From the NCBI GenBank assembly GCA_002733125.1, contig NVUM01000010.1:45368-101248 (forward strand): a stretch of 55,881 nt of DNA, written 5' to 3'. Under the pieces are notes generated by a model. That model was not told where the DNA came from, made no database searches, and was given only the letters and a program-made list of their open reading frames with translations. The stretch comes from Porticoccus sp. GTDB taxonomy: Bacteria; Pseudomonadota; Gammaproteobacteria; Pseudomonadales; Porticoccaceae. This document shows positions 36,168 through 46,192 of the stretch, piece after piece. Numbering within the stretch: the stretch's first letter is position 1; each line of letters opens with the position of its first letter. Position numbers and translations under genes: made by a program.

Positions 36168-36432
36168 GGCCTGTTAACACTAATTGGATTGCCACTGTTG
36201 TGGCTATAAAAGCGCCAATCAAGGCGCGAGGAGCGTAGTTTGGTGATTCCAAATAAGAGACGAGCAACGAAGAGTGGCGTTTTTTTAGCCGCAACCCTTT
36301 GGGCTGGGGACATTTTTGCATCCAGCGTTGTTGAAATCCGCTCATTTAGAGTGACTAAACTTTGCTCATTCCGCCTAGCCGGAGGCAAAAATGACCGCCA
36401 GCAGAGATAATCCAATTAGTGTTAACAGGCCC
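36167..36432. mobile_element. MITE-like element with 24-bp terminal inverted repeats, TA-flanked
   Basis: The 266-bp segment begins at 36167-36190 and ends at 36409-36432 with perfect 24-base inverted repeats (outer bases GGGCCTGTTAACACTAATTG). A TA stands on each side (36165-36166, 36433-36434), which looks like a duplicated TA target. Inside are a short hairpin (GCGCC and GGCGC near 36211-36227), a run of seven T, and only short frames that read across the ends; there is no transposase. Size, ends and target fit a non-autonomous element of the TA-targeting kind. It fills the whole pilC-pilD gap, and removing it would restore TAA as the pilC stop. Confidence 0.88.
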
Positions 36433-36438
36433 TAACCG

Positions 36439-37302
36439 ATGCCTGACATGCTTGGCTTATCCGTTGCGCCAGTGCTGGCGGTCAGTCTGGTACTGGGTTT
36501 GCTGGTGGGCAGCTTCATCAATGTCGTGATTTACCGGCTGCCCCGGCAACTGGCCGCCAGCTGGCGTCGGGATTCCCAGGAGTTTCTGGAAATCGAACCG
36601 GATTCAGAGGCCGTGCCGGAGCCGCTCAATGTGGTGTTCCCCGCCTCACACTGCCCGCAATGTGGTGCCCCGATCAAGGCCATTCACAACATCCCCCTAC
36701 TGAGCTACCTCCTGCTGCGCGGCCGCTGTGCGCACTGTCGGGCTGCCATATCCCTGCAATATCCGCTGGTTGAGCTGGCTTCCGGCCTGCTGACTGTAAT
36801 GGTGGTGTATCAGTTTGGTCTGACGGCGACCACCGCGCTGGCATTGCTGTTCAGCTGGAGTCTGCTGGCACTCACCGGCATTGATTTTAACGAGCAATTG
36901 CTGCCAGATAGCATTACTTTACCCCTGCTGTGGCTGGGTTTGCTGGTCAATGTCAACGGCCTGTTCACCTCACTGAACAGCGCAGTGATTGGCGCGGCAG
37001 CGGGCTACCTCAGCCTCTGGGCGGTGTTCTGGCTGTTCAAGCTGGTGACCGGCAAGGAGGGCATGGGCCATGGGGATTTCAAACTGCTGGCCGCGCTGGG
37101 TGCCTGGCTGGGCTGGCAACAATTGTTGTTGATCGTTTTACTGTCTTCGCTGGTGGGCGCGGTGGTGGGCCTGCTAATGATCGTTCTGCTGGGCCGGGAC
37201 AGACAGATACCCATTCCGTTTGGCCCCTACCTGGCAGCGGCTGGTTGGATTGCCCTGCTCTGGGGGGAAACCTTGACCAGCAGTTACCTGGCTCTGTTCT
37301 GA
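36439..37302 (+). CDS. pilD: Prepilin peptidase and N-methyltransferase
   Basis: Inner-membrane aspartyl protease that cuts the PilA leader and methylates the new N-terminal Phe; it also serves type II secretion pseudopilins where present. The 287 residues match Pseudomonas PilD at key positions: cytoplasmic zinc cysteines C72, C75, C97 and C100, and catalytic aspartates D149 (TGIDFNEQLLPD) and D213 (GMGHGDFKLLAALG). About eight membrane helices. Only 6 bases separate its ATG from the right end of the inverted-repeat element, so its ribosome site now lies in that element's terminal repeat. Confidence 0.95.
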   Translation: MPDMLGLSVAPVLAVSLVLGLLVGSFINVVIYRLPRQLAASWRRDSQEFLEIEPDSEAVPEPLNVVFPASHCPQCGAPIKAIHNIPLLSYLLLRGRCAHCRAAISLQYPLVELASGLLTVMVVYQFGLTATTALALLFSWSLLALTGIDFNEQLLPDSITLPLLWLGLLVNVNGLFTSLNSAVIGAAAGYLSLWAVFWLFKLVTGKEGMGHGDFKLLAALGAWLGWQQLLLIVLLSSLVGAVVGLLMIVLLGRDRQIPIPFGPYLAAAGWIALLWGETLTSSYLALF

Positions 37303-37399
37303 GCGATGCTGTCGACGAACGTTGTTCGTTGATGTTTAGCTCGGTTATGCTTTTCTCCGTATTTAATATCTTTTCAATCTTCCTGAGAGCGACCCCATC

Positions 37400-38008
37400 A
37401 TGTTTACCGTAGGTCTGACCGGCGGCATCGGCAGCGGCAAAAGTGCCGTGGCACAGTTATTTCGACAGCACGGTATCACTGTGGTGGATGCCGATCAGGC
37501 GGCGCGCGAGGCCGTGCTGCCCGGTTCGCCGGCATTGGCGGCAATCCGCGCCCATTTTGGGGCCGTGGTGCTGAAGGAGGACGGCTCTCTGAACCGTGCC
37601 TGGTTGCGGGACGCGGTGTTTGCTGACCCCGAACAACGGCAGTGGCTGGAAGCCCTGCTACACCCGGCCATTGCAGTGCTGATAGACGAAGCCCTGGCTA
37701 ATGCCGCCAGCCCCTACGCCATTCTGGAATCACCCCTGCTACTGGAAACTTCGCAGCACAGACTGGTGGATCGGGTATTGGTGGTGGATGTCAGTGAGGC
37801 GACCCAGGTGGCCCGTGCCGCGCGGCGTGATGGTAGCGATGAGGCACAAATTCGCGCCATTATGGATGCCCAGATCAGCCGTTATGGGCGACTCGGCAGG
37901 GCAGATGACATTATCGATAACGATGGTCCGCTGACGGCATTGGAACCGGCCGTGGCGGCACTACATCAACGCTATCTGGCGCTGGCAGCCGAGCGCACCG
38001 GGCAATAG
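37400..38008 (+). CDS. coaE: Dephospho-CoA kinase
   Basis: Last step of coenzyme A synthesis: phosphorylates the 3'-hydroxyl of dephospho-CoA. The 202 residues have the P-loop GLTGGIGSGKSAVAQLF at the N-terminus, VVDADQAAREAV, the LLHPAI motif, ESPLLLE and VDVSEATQVARAARRDG. GAGAGCG precedes ATG 37400. It follows pilD and precedes yacG, the usual gammaproteobacterial order. Confidence 0.96.
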   Translation: MFTVGLTGGIGSGKSAVAQLFRQHGITVVDADQAAREAVLPGSPALAAIRAHFGAVVLKEDGSLNRAWLRDAVFADPEQRQWLEALLHPAIAVLIDEALANAASPYAILESPLLLETSQHRLVDRVLVVDVSEATQVARAARRDGSDEAQIRAIMDAQISRYGRLGRADDIIDNDGPLTALEPAVAALHQRYLALAAERTGQ

Positions 38009-38040
38009 AAAACTGCCAGAACGGCCATAACAGGGGTGTC

Positions 38041-38089
38041 AGAAGCCCGGATGATAAATCGGTGAATATGCCGTAACATTCGGGCTTTC
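38041..38089 (+). terminator. Possible coaE terminator
   Basis: GAAGCCCGGATG can pair with CATTCGGGCTTTC (one G-U) across a 24-base loop, with moderately T-rich sequence after it. The long loop makes it a weak call. Confidence 0.35.
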
Positions 38090-38217
38090 ACTTTATCGCT
38101 ACTAGCGTATGGCAAGTAGCATGAAGGCAAGTAACGTGATAGCCAATAACGGCTTCACTTTCAATATTTCACATCCATCCAACAACAATCCCTCCAACAA
38201 TAGTGTCTGATGTCAGT

Positions 38218-38436
38218 ATGAATGAATCAAAAGCCCTTACCGTAAACTGCCCCACCTGCAAAAAATCCGTGACCTGGGGAGAGGACTCGCCCTATCGACC
38301 ATTTTGCGGCAAGCGCTGCCAGCAGCTGGATTTTGGCGCCTGGGCCAGTGAACAGTTCAGCATTCCGGGCAATGAGACCATGCCGCCGGACGATGCGGAT
38401 TCGGATGCCGAAAACGGTGGTGTCACCCGGCATTGA
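38218..38436 (+). CDS. yacG: DNA gyrase inhibitor YacG (zinc-binding)
   Basis: Small protein that binds GyrB and inhibits gyrase in E. coli. From ATG 38218 it has 72 residues with zinc ligands C11, C14, C30 and C34 (CPTC and CGKRC), followed by QLDFGAWASEQFSIPG, typical of YacG. A GTG at 38203 would add five residues. No clear Shine-Dalgarno before either. Convergent with mutT, with 67 bases between and no obvious terminator. Confidence 0.93.
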   Translation: MNESKALTVNCPTCKKSVTWGEDSPYRPFCGKRCQQLDFGAWASEQFSIPGNETMPPDDADSDAENGGVTRH

Positions 38437-38503
38437 CCTGCAATCTGCCTGACTTGCCACCCCTGCCGCCCGGCGGCCCTGCGCTGGGAGGTCGCGCGGT
38501 CAG

Positions 38504-38908
38504 TCAGTTCGGCTGTAATGCCGATTGCAGTGCATCGATAATCGGCTGATTGGCGGCGGGAAACGCGTAGTCCGCCAATTCGGCCACTGTCACCCATTGT
38601 AACGGCTGGCCCTCGTTGCCTTGCGGCTGGCCGGAAAACGCCCGCACCCACCACACATCCAGCAGAACGGCCTTGTCGGCGTAATCGTGTCGCACCTCGA
38701 GAAAGGGCTCGGCGGACTGCACCGAAATCGCCAGTTCCTCGCGAAGTTCGCGATGCAGCGCAGCCGTCACGGTTTCATCCGGCTCGACCTTGCCACCGGG
38801 AAATTCCCACAGGCCACCCTGATGCTTATGCTCGGGCCGTCGGGCAATCAGGATGCGCTGGTCTGCCGCCAGAATAACCGCCGCCGCCACATGAATGCGT
38901 AGGGTCAA
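38504..38908 (-). CDS. mutT: 8-oxo-dGTP diphosphatase (Nudix, MutT)
   Basis: Hydrolyses oxidised dGTP so that it is not built into DNA. The 134 residues start with RIHVAAAVILAADQRILIARR and contain the Nudix box FPGGKVEPDETVTAALHREL followed by REEL; the WEFPGGK and the HQGGLW substrate segments match MutT. Its ATG overlaps the argJ stop (ATGA). Clustering with argJ and secA is common in pseudomonads and relatives. Confidence 0.93.
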   Translation of the reverse strand: MTLRIHVAAAVILAADQRILIARRPEHKHQGGLWEFPGGKVEPDETVTAALHRELREELAISVQSAEPFLEVRHDYADKAVLLDVWWVRAFSGQPQGNEGQPLQWVTVAELADYAFPAANQPIIDALQSALQPN

Positions 38909-40122
38909 GTGCGGTATTCCGCGTTGATGGTGACGTACTCGTGGGAAAAGTCGGTGGTCCAGACTGTTTCCCTCGCTTCGCCGCGGTTGAGGCGAATTTC
39001 GATGGTAATTTCTTCCTGACTCATCACCGATTGGCCCAGTTGCTCGGTGTAACTGGCGGCGCGTCCACCGTCTTCAGCGATCAGCACGTCGTCGAGGTAG
39101 ACCTGAATGGAATCCACGTTGAGATCGGCAATACCGGCTCGGCCGATGGCAGCCAGAATCCGCCCCCAGTTGGGGTCCGAGGCAAACAGGGCGGTTTTCA
39201 CCAGCGGTGACTCCGCCACGGTATAAGCCACCGCCAGACATTCGGCACTGTCACCGCCACCGGTGACACGCACGGTGACAAACTTAGTGGCCCCTTCACC
39301 ATCCCGGATGACCTGCTGCGCCAGGGAGATGAACACCTCAATCAGCGCCAGCTCAAAACGGGTCTGCTCCTCGGCGGACAACCCGTCAATATCCAGATTC
39401 GATGCTCCGGTGGCCACCAGCATGGCGGCATCGTTGGTGGAAGTATCGCCATCCACGGTTATGCGATTGAAGGAGCATTCTGCGGCCGTACTGACCAGTG
39501 TCTGCAAACGGGTTGCCGAGATTTCGGCATCGGTGGCCACATAGGCCAGCATGGTGGCCATGTTCGGTTTGATCATCCCGGCGCCCTTGGCAATGCCGGT
39601 GATGGTGATGGACTGTCCCGCGAGAGTCAGCTGGACGCTGGCGCCTTTGGGGCGCGTATCGGTAGTGAGAATGCTTTTGGCCGCGCGGCTCCAGCCATCC
39701 TCACTGAGGGCGTCAATGGCGTTTGGCAGGGCAGCCAGAATTTTTTCCACCGGCAGTGGTTCGCCAATCACCCCGGTGGAAAATGGCAATACCGCAGTGG
39801 GTTCGACATCACCGAGTTCGGCGACTTTCTCGCAGACCCGGGCCGCGTTAATACGGCCCGATTTACCCGTTCCCGCGTTGGCATTGCCGGTATTGGTCAC
39901 CAGGTAGCGAGTGGCAGTCCCAGCAAGATGGGCTTTGGCCAGCTGAACCGGCGCTGCGCAAAAGGCGTTTTGGGTGAACACGCCAGCGGCGCGTCCACCA
40001 GGCGCAATCGCCATGAGCACCAGATCCTCGCGGCCGGGCTTTTTGATACCCGCACTGGCTGTACCGAGCCGGAAACCCGGCACCGGGTGCATAACCGGAA
40101 AACAGTCTTCGCCAACGGCCAT
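38905..40122 (-). CDS. argJ: Bifunctional ornithine acetyltransferase / N-acetylglutamate synthase
   Basis: Recycles the acetyl group in arginine synthesis: transfers it from N-acetylornithine to glutamate. The 405-residue precursor should cut itself before Thr190 in KGAGMIKPNMATML into alpha and beta chains, with that Thr as nucleophile. Other landmarks: TNTGNANAGTGKSG, LPFSTGVIGEPLP and the SDPNWGRILAAIGRAGI stretch. Whether it also uses acetyl-CoA cannot be told from sequence. Located between secA and mutT, overlapping mutT by 4 bases. Confidence 0.96.
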   Translation of the reverse strand: MAVGEDCFPVMHPVPGFRLGTASAGIKKPGREDLVLMAIAPGGRAAGVFTQNAFCAAPVQLAKAHLAGTATRYLVTNTGNANAGTGKSGRINAARVCEKVAELGDVEPTAVLPFSTGVIGEPLPVEKILAALPNAIDALSEDGWSRAAKSILTTDTRPKGASVQLTLAGQSITITGIAKGAGMIKPNMATMLAYVATDAEISATRLQTLVSTAAECSFNRITVDGDTSTNDAAMLVATGASNLDIDGLSAEEQTRFELALIEVFISLAQQVIRDGEGATKFVTVRVTGGGDSAECLAVAYTVAESPLVKTALFASDPNWGRILAAIGRAGIADLNVDSIQVYLDDVLIAEDGGRAASYTEQLGQSVMSQEEITIEIRLNRGEARETVWTTDFSHEYVTINAEYRT

Positions 40123-40178
40123 GATGTCTGTCTCTTTATGTTTTCGCTATGGGCGCACGTCGCAGGGCCTGAACCCAC

Positions 40179-42878
40179 TCACGACAGGCGTCCGTGACAC
40201 TGTTTGTATTTTTTTCCACTGCCGCAGGGACAGGGGTCATTCCGGCCAACCTTGCGACCTTCCCGGACAAACGGTTGCTCCGGGTTTCCCTGTTGCTGGG
40301 CAGGCGATTGCCCAGCCAGCGCCGATACTTCGTCGTGCTGCATCTGCAACTGCTGACGCTGCTGCGCTTCCAGTTGTCGACGTTCCAGAGCTTCAATTTC
40401 CTCGTGACTGCGAACTTCGACGCGACAGAGAAACTTGATGGTCTCCAGCTTGATATTATCGAGCATTTCCCGGAACAGCATGAAGGATTCGCGCTTGTAT
40501 TCCTGTTTGGGATTTTTTGCCGCGTAGGCCCGCAAGCCGATACCCTGGCGGAGGTGATCCATGTTCGATAGATGCTCTTTCCAGAGGGTATCCAGCACCT
40601 GCAACATCACCTGCCGTTCAATGGTGCGGATATCCTCGCCGATAGTCTGGGCTTTTTGCTCATAGCGCTCGCTCATCGCCTGCTGGATACGGTTGCGAAG
40701 ACCTTCCTCGTTCAGCCGGGAATCCTCATCCAGCCACTGCTGAATCGGCAGTTTCAGCCCGAATTCCGTTGAGAGGTGTTCTTCCAGTCCGGGAATGTCC
40801 CACTGTTCGGCGAGACTCTGGGGCGGCACAAAATAGTCGATCGCCTGATTGACCACATCGGCCATGATGTTCGTAATCACATCGGCGATATGATCGGCCG
40901 ACAGCAGGTCTTCGCGCTGCTGATAAATGACCTGCCGCTGATCGTTGGCCACATCATCGTATTCCAGCAGGTTTTTCCGGATATCAAAGTTGCGACCTTC
41001 GACCTTGCGCTGCGCCTTTTCAATGGCACCGGTCACCATGCGGTGCTCAATGGCTTCGCCCTTTTCCATACCAAGGGCGCGCATCATGTTCTTGACCCGG
41101 TCCGAGGCGAACAGACGCATCAACTGGTCTTCCAGTGACAGATAGAAGCGGGTAACACCGGGATCGCCCTGACGTCCGGCCCGCCCACGCAACTGGTTGT
41201 CAATACGGCGGGATTCGTGACGCTCGGTACCGAGAATGTGCAGACCACCAGCGGCAATGACCGCATCGTGGCGCTCCTGCCAGGCCTCTTTGACTGCTGC
41301 AATTTTCGCCTCGTCCGGACTGGTCAGCTCGGCAATCTCGGCCTCCAGATTGCCCCCCAGCACGATATCCGTGCCGCGACCCGCCATATTGGTGGCGATG
41401 GTGACAGCGCCGGGACGCCCCGCCTGGGCGATAATCATCGCCTCTTTTTCATGCTGCTTGGCGTTCAGAACCTGATGGGGGATTTTCGCTTCCCGAAGGC
41501 GGGCCGCCATGGCCTCCGAGGTTTCGATGGAGGCGGTACCCACCAGTACCGGCGCCTTTTTTTCAATACAGGTGCGGATGTCCTCCACCACGGCATCGTA
41601 TTTTTCCTCGGTGGAGAGGTAGATCAGGTCGTTGAGATCTTTTCGGGCCAGCGGTTTATTGGAGGGTATGACCACCACCGGCAGGCCGTAAATCTGGTGA
41701 AATTCGTAGGCTTCGGTATCTGCGGTGCCGGTCATGCCCGCCAGTTTTTCGTAGAGACGGAAGTAATTCTGGAAGGTGGTGGAGGCCAGTGTCTGGCTCT
41801 CGCTTTTGATCTTCACCCCTTCCTTTGCTTCGATGGCCTGATGCAATCCCTCGGAGAGACGCCGGCCCGCCATGGTGCGCCCCGTGTGTTCATCGATCAG
41901 GACGACCTCACCCTCCTGGATGATGTACTCGACATCCCGGTGGAACAGGTAGTGCGCCCTGAGGGCGGACTGCACGTGGTGCAACATGCCCAGGTTGGAT
42001 GCATTGTAGAGACTATCACCAGATTGAAGTAAGCCATCACTTTCAAGCAATGACTCTATTTTCTTGTGGCCTTCTTCGGTAAGTTCTATCTGACGGGTTT
42101 TTTCATCAATGATGAAGTCGCCGGGCTCTTCATCGCTGTGGGGCTTCAGCATCGGCATCATACTGTTCATGCGTTTGTACAGGGCCGAGCTGTCCTGGGC
42201 CGCGCCGGAGATGATCAGCGGCGTCCTGGCTTCATCGATCAGAATGGAATCCACTTCATCCACAATGGCAAAATTCTGACCCCGCTGAACCCGATCGTCG
42301 AGTCTCAGCACCATATTGTCGCGCAGATAATCAAAGCCGAATTCGTTATTGGTACCGTAGGTAATGTCCGCCTGGTAGGCCCGTTTTTTGTCCTCGGGCA
42401 ACTGCTGGGACATGATCGCGCCCACGCTCAGACCGAGAAATTCGTAGACCGGCGACATCCATTCGGCGTCGCGTCGGGCCAGGTATTCGTTCACGGTGAC
42501 TACATGCACCGCGTCACCGCCGAGGGTGTTGAGATAGGCCGGCAATGTCGCCACCAGCGTTTTACCCTCACCCGTGCCCATTTCCGCAATGCGTCCCTGA
42601 TGCAGCGTCAGGCCACCGATCACCTGCACATCGAAGTGGCGCAGTCCGAGGGTTCGCCTGGCGGCCTCGCGCACCACGGCAAAGGCTTCCGGCAGCAGCT
42701 GGTCGAGAGACTCTCCCTCGCTGACACGTTGTCTGAACTCGGTGGTTTTGGCTTTTATCTGGTCGTCGGTGAGCTCTACAAGAATCGGTTCAAATGCGTT
42801 GACCTGACGAACAGTCTTCCACATTTTTTTGATTTCACGGTCGTTTTTACTGCCAAGAAGCTTCTTTAAGAGTTTCAT
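40179..42878 (-). CDS. secA: Preprotein translocase ATPase SecA
   Basis: Motor that pushes unfolded preproteins through SecYEG. From ATG 42878 ([19 protein letters not shown], 899 residues) it has helicase motif [18 protein letters not shown] near 102, [19 protein letters not shown], the substrate-crosslinking region, motif [22 protein letters not shown], and a C-terminal zinc SEC-C tail ([17 protein letters not shown]). A start at 42908 would add ten residues without homology. No secM is present upstream; the M23 peptidase gene stands there as in Pseudomonas. Confidence 0.97.
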   Translation of the reverse strand: MKLLKKLLGSKNDREIKKMWKTVRQVNAFEPILVELTDDQIKAKTTEFRQRVSEGESLDQLLPEAFAVVREAARRTLGLRHFDVQVIGGLTLHQGRIAEMGTGEGKTLVATLPAYLNTLGGDAVHVVTVNEYLARRDAEWMSPVYEFLGLSVGAIMSQQLPEDKKRAYQADITYGTNNEFGFDYLRDNMVLRLDDRVQRGQNFAIVDEVDSILIDEARTPLIISGAAQDSSALYKRMNSMMPMLKPHSDEEPGDFIIDEKTRQIELTEEGHKKIESLLESDGLLQSGDSLYNASNLGMLHHVQSALRAHYLFHRDVEYIIQEGEVVLIDEHTGRTMAGRRLSEGLHQAIEAKEGVKIKSESQTLASTTFQNYFRLYEKLAGMTGTADTEAYEFHQIYGLPVVVIPSNKPLARKDLNDLIYLSTEEKYDAVVEDIRTCIEKKAPVLVGTASIETSEAMAARLREAKIPHQVLNAKQHEKEAMIIAQAGRPGAVTIATNMAGRGTDIVLGGNLEAEIAELTSPDEAKIAAVKEAWQERHDAVIAAGGLHILGTERHESRRIDNQLRGRAGRQGDPGVTRFYLSLEDQLMRLFASDRVKNMMRALGMEKGEAIEHRMVTGAIEKAQRKVEGRNFDIRKNLLEYDDVANDQRQVIYQQREDLLSADHIADVITNIMADVVNQAIDYFVPPQSLAEQWDIPGLEEHLSTEFGLKLPIQQWLDEDSRLNEEGLRNRIQQAMSERYEQKAQTIGEDIRTIERQVMLQVLDTLWKEHLSNMDHLRQGIGLRAYAAKNPKQEYKRESFMLFREMLDNIKLETIKFLCRVEVRSHEEIEALERRQLEAQQRQQLQMQHDEVSALAGQSPAQQQGNPEQPFVREGRKVGRNDPCPCGSGKKYKQCHGRLS

Positions 42879-42955
42879 TATCAAATCCAGTATCACAAGA
42901 TGCGCCAATGCGCCCTGAAAAACGTGCGGGTGTGGGGTTTGAACAGATGGGAGCG

Positions 42956-43870
42956 CTAGCGGATGGTGCGTCGGATATAACTGGCCGGATCGACCGAACG
43001 ACCATTCTTGTAGACTTCGAAGTGAACGTGGGGACCGGTTGAACGACCACTACTACCCATCAGGGCAATCACATCACCCTGCTTGACGGTATCGCCCGCC
43101 TTCACCAGATTTTCGCGGTTGTGAGCATAGCGTGTCAGGTAACCTTCACCGTGATCCAACTCGACCAGGGCACCATAGCCGCTGTGTCGGCCCGATCGGG
43201 TGACGACACCGGAGGCAACTGCAACGATTTGATCCCCTTCCTGGCCGGCAAAATCGACGCCGTTGTGCCAGGCGCGGTGGCCGCTAAAGGGATCGGTTCG
43301 TCTGCCGTAACGGGAGGACAGCCAGCCTTTCAGCACCGGCCGTCCAGCCGGTTCGGTCTGACCATGTCGGTCGAGCATCAATGATTCGAGGACACCGAGC
43401 TGACCTTCGCGGTTTTCCACCTGGGACTGGAGCTGGGCAAACATGAGATCTAGTTCGGTGTGGTTGTAATCAAGCGCGAGGGGTTCCAACTCTGGTCCAC
43501 CGATAGCCGGTTGCAGACTGAAATCAAACTCACCGTCTTCTAGATCGGCGATGCTTGCCAGCCGTGCTCCCAGTGCATCCAATCGCAACAGGCGGGTTTG
43601 CAGGGCAGCCAGTTTTTTGGTGAGAGCCGCCACCTTTTGTCTGGCCTCTTCACGGCCCGCATCGAGATTGGCCTGCTGCTCGGCCAGCTCCTGCTGCATG
43701 TAGTCCATCAGCCGGTCATCGACCTTGCTTTCACCGAGCTGCATGCCGAGGTATATACCACCGGACACAGGCAAACCCAGCAGGCACATGGACAACAGGA
43801 ATTTGGCCCAGTTGTTCAGGGTCAGCGTCCAGGTTTTTCCCTTGCGGTTACCGATAAAAATGATATTCAC
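42956..43870 (-). CDS. M23 family peptidase with coiled coil (LytM type)
   Basis: Periplasmic, membrane-anchored LytM/NlpD-like protein acting on or controlling cross-link cleavage in peptidoglycan. From GTG 43870 (304 residues) it has one N-terminal helix (about 22-45), a coiled coil (about 55-105), and a C-terminal M23 domain with the zinc motifs HNGVDFAG and HVHFEV plus [13 protein letters not shown] and [14 protein letters not shown]-type segments ([14 protein letters not shown]), so all four usual metal/catalytic positions appear present. The frame is open to 43903. It lies between lpxC and secA, where this family sits in pseudomonads. Confidence 0.9.
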   Translation of the reverse strand: MNIIFIGNRKGKTWTLTLNNWAKFLLSMCLLGLPVSGGIYLGMQLGESKVDDRLMDYMQQELAEQQANLDAGREEARQKVAALTKKLAALQTRLLRLDALGARLASIADLEDGEFDFSLQPAIGGPELEPLALDYNHTELDLMFAQLQSQVENREGQLGVLESLMLDRHGQTEPAGRPVLKGWLSSRYGRRTDPFSGHRAWHNGVDFAGQEGDQIVAVASGVVTRSGRHSGYGALVELDHGEGYLTRYAHNRENLVKAGDTVKQGDVIALMGSSGRSTGPHVHFEVYKNGRSVDPASYIRRTIR

Positions 43871-43912
43871 GGGTTGACGATCACCCTCTTTGGCTCTGCA
43901 CAATAGCTCACC

Positions 43913-44827
43913 CTAGGCGGTGACCATTGGCTTGATATAGGAGATGGGCACATCGGCTTCATCCTCTTCGAAGGTGACCATTTCCCAGGCATCTTTCTGC
44001 GCAATCAACTGCCGCAGCGAAGCATTGTTCAGTCCATGACCGGATTTGTGCGCAACAAATTCGCCGATCAGGCTGTTGCCAAGCAGGTACAGGTCACCAA
44101 TGGCATCGAGTATCTTGTGCTTGACGAATTCGTCTTCGTAGCGAAGACCGTCCTCATTTAACACCTGATACTCGTCCACGACAATAGCGTTGTCCATACT
44201 GCCTCCCCGGGCCAGGCCCATGGAGCGCAGGTATTCAATTTCGTGCATGAACCCGAAGGTGCGGGCCCGACTGACTTCTTTTACAAAGGAGGTGGTGGAA
44301 AAGTCCACTTCCGCCTTAAGTGTCCGGTTGTGAAATACCGGGTGATCAAAATCGATGGAAAACGTCACCTTGAATCCGTTAAACGGTCGCAGGGATGCCG
44401 ATTTGTCCCCATCAGTCACCGTGACCGGTTTCAGGATACGGATGAACCGTTTCGGTTCTTCCTGCTCGCGTATACCCGCAGATTGTAGCAGGAATACAAA
44501 AGGCCCAGCGCTGCCATCCATGATCGGAACTTCCGGCGCCGTGACATCAATAATAGCGTTGTCGATACCGAGGCCGGCCATGGCGGACAACAGGTGCTCC
44601 ACAGTGGATACCTTGACGTCGCCGTTCACCAGGGTGGTGGACAGGGTGGTCTCACCGACATTTTCAGCCTTGGCGTGAATTTCCACCACGGGATCGAGGT
44701 CGGTTCGACGGAATATAATGCCGGTGTTGACAGGGGCTGGATGGAGGGTCAGGTAGACTTTCTCGCCAGTGTGGAGACCCACACCCGTGGCGCGAATCAT
44801 GTTGTTCAAAGTACGCTGTCGAATCAT
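43913..44827 (-). CDS. lpxC: UDP-3-O-acyl-N-acetylglucosamine deacetylase
   Basis: First committed, zinc-dependent step of lipid A synthesis. The 304 residues match the family length. Zinc ligands H78 (TVEHLLSA), H237 and D241 ([10 protein letters not shown]) and the catalytic His263 in HKSGHGLNN are visible. Start ATG 44827 (MIRQRTLNN) is the usual one. It has its own candidate promoter and a stem-loop separating it from ftsZ, as expected for a gene whose dose must be controlled separately. Confidence 0.97.
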   Translation of the reverse strand: MIRQRTLNNMIRATGVGLHTGEKVYLTLHPAPVNTGIIFRRTDLDPVVEIHAKAENVGETTLSTTLVNGDVKVSTVEHLLSAMAGLGIDNAIIDVTAPEVPIMDGSAGPFVFLLQSAGIREQEEPKRFIRILKPVTVTDGDKSASLRPFNGFKVTFSIDFDHPVFHNRTLKAEVDFSTTSFVKEVSRARTFGFMHEIEYLRSMGLARGGSMDNAIVVDEYQVLNEDGLRYEDEFVKHKILDAIGDLYLLGNSLIGEFVAHKSGHGLNNASLRQLIAQKDAWEMVTFEEDEADVPISYIKPMVTA

Positions 44828-44868
44828 GCGTTACGAATACCTGCCAAAATTACAAAAAACTGTCGGCA

Positions 44869-44877
44869 ATACTAGCA
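44869..44877 (-). promoter_or_regulatory. Extended -10 promoter of lpxC
   Basis: On the minus strand TGCTAGTAT, an extended -10, stands about 40 bases ahead of the lpxC ATG and after the ftsZ stem-loop. Confidence 0.5.
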
Positions 44878-44904
44878 GAACTCTGCCCACAGCTCCATAA
44901 AGCA

Positions 44905-44939
44905 AACCGCCAGACATTTGAGGGGTGTCACTGGCGGTT
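44905..44939 (-). terminator. Stem-loop between ftsZ and lpxC
   Basis: AACCGCCAG and CTGGCGGTT form a 9-bp stem, with a further short inner pairing. It lies about 30 bases after the ftsZ stop. The T-run on the minus strand is broken (TTTGCTTTA), so it may terminate only partly. Confidence 0.65.
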
Positions 44940-44969
44940 CACCTTGTGGGTCCGGATAACGTACGGCGG

Positions 44970-46154
44970 TCAGTCGGCCTGACGACGCAGAAATGCCGGA
45001 ATATCCAGATAGTCCATGTCGGCATCGGCACGGGGGTCAAGCTTGCGCGCCACCGCCTCGCCACCACTGGACCCGCGCCGGATGACGGTAGGTTTTTCCA
45101 GGGCATCGTAGTCGGTTTCACCACTGCTCTTGCGCATGTGAATTGGCGCCACATGGCCGTTGTCGACAACTTTGGACGGGGCTTTGCGCTCCAGTGCGGG
45201 CTGCCCCAGACCAGTGGCCACGACCGTGACCCGCAGACGATCACCCATTTCCGGGTCAATCACTGTACCCACCACGACGGTGGCGTTATCGGAGGCAAAA
45301 GCTTCTACAGTGTCACCCACATCGGAGAACTCACCCAGAGACAGGTCGGGACCGGCGGTGATATTGACCAGAATACCGCGGGCACCCTGCAGGTTGATGT
45401 CTTCCAGCAGCGGGCTGTGAATCGCTGTTTCAGCGGCGATCCGGGCACGATCTTCGCCCGTGGCTTCGCCGGTACCCATCATCGCCTGCCCCATTTCGGA
45501 CATCACGGTGCGCACATCGGCGAAATCCACGTTGATCATGCCGGGACGGATAATCAGATCGGCAATCCCCTGCACAGCACCCAGCAACACATCGTTGGCC
45601 GCCTTGAAAGCCTCCAGCAGACTGGTGGTTTTACCCAGTACCTGCAGCAATTTCTCATTGGGTACTGTGATCAGTGAGTCCACCCGGTCTTTCAGTTCTT
45701 TCAGGCCTTCTTCGGCGATGGCCATGCGCTTGCGGCCCTCGAACATAAACGGCCGCGTGACCACTGCCACGGTCAGGATACCCAGCTCACGGGCCACATC
45801 GGCCACAATGGGCGCAGCACCGGTACCGGTCCCGCCACCCATGCCAGCTGTGATGAACACCATATCGGCACCCTGCAGAACATCGGCGATGCGTTCGCGA
45901 TCCTCCATGGCGGCATGACGCCCCACTTCAGGGTTGGCACCCGCACCCAGTCCCTTGGTGAGGCCGTTGCCCAACTGCAGGATGGTGGCGTGCCCCAGGT
46001 CCTTGAGTGCCTGAGCATCGGTATTGGCGCAGATAAACTCCACCCCGTCCACACAGCTGCTCATCATATGGCGGACAGCGTTTCCGCCACCACCTCCGAC
46101 ACCTATTACTTTGATTTCTGCGCTATCCGGTGCGCTATCCACGATCTGAAACAT
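44970..46154 (-). CDS. ftsZ: Cell division GTPase FtsZ
   Basis: Tubulin-like protein that forms the division ring. The 394 residues show IKVIGVGGGGGNAVRHM at the N-terminus, the tubulin signature GMGGGTGTGAAP near 107, the FEGRKRMAIAEEGL segment, the T7 synergy loop NVDFADVR near 210, a variable linker, and the conserved C-terminal peptide DYLDIPAFLRRQ that binds FtsA and ZipA. Last gene of the division cluster before lpxC. Confidence 0.98.
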   Translation of the reverse strand: MFQIVDSAPDSAEIKVIGVGGGGGNAVRHMMSSCVDGVEFICANTDAQALKDLGHATILQLGNGLTKGLGAGANPEVGRHAAMEDRERIADVLQGADMVFITAGMGGGTGTGAAPIVADVARELGILTVAVVTRPFMFEGRKRMAIAEEGLKELKDRVDSLITVPNEKLLQVLGKTTSLLEAFKAANDVLLGAVQGIADLIIRPGMINVDFADVRTVMSEMGQAMMGTGEATGEDRARIAAETAIHSPLLEDINLQGARGILVNITAGPDLSLGEFSDVGDTVEAFASDNATVVVGTVIDPEMGDRLRVTVVATGLGQPALERKAPSKVVDNGHVAPIHMRKSSGETDYDALEKPTVIRRGSSGGEAVARKLDPRADADMDYLDIPAFLRRQAD

Positions 46155-46192
46155 GATAAATACCCCTCATTTGGTATAACTGCGTTAAAAAA

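Noticed and set aside
36164-36415. An 83-residue minus-strand frame within the inverted-repeat element
   Set aside because: It starts inside and reads through the terminal repeats, has no ribosome site, and resembles chance frames of a short non-coding element.
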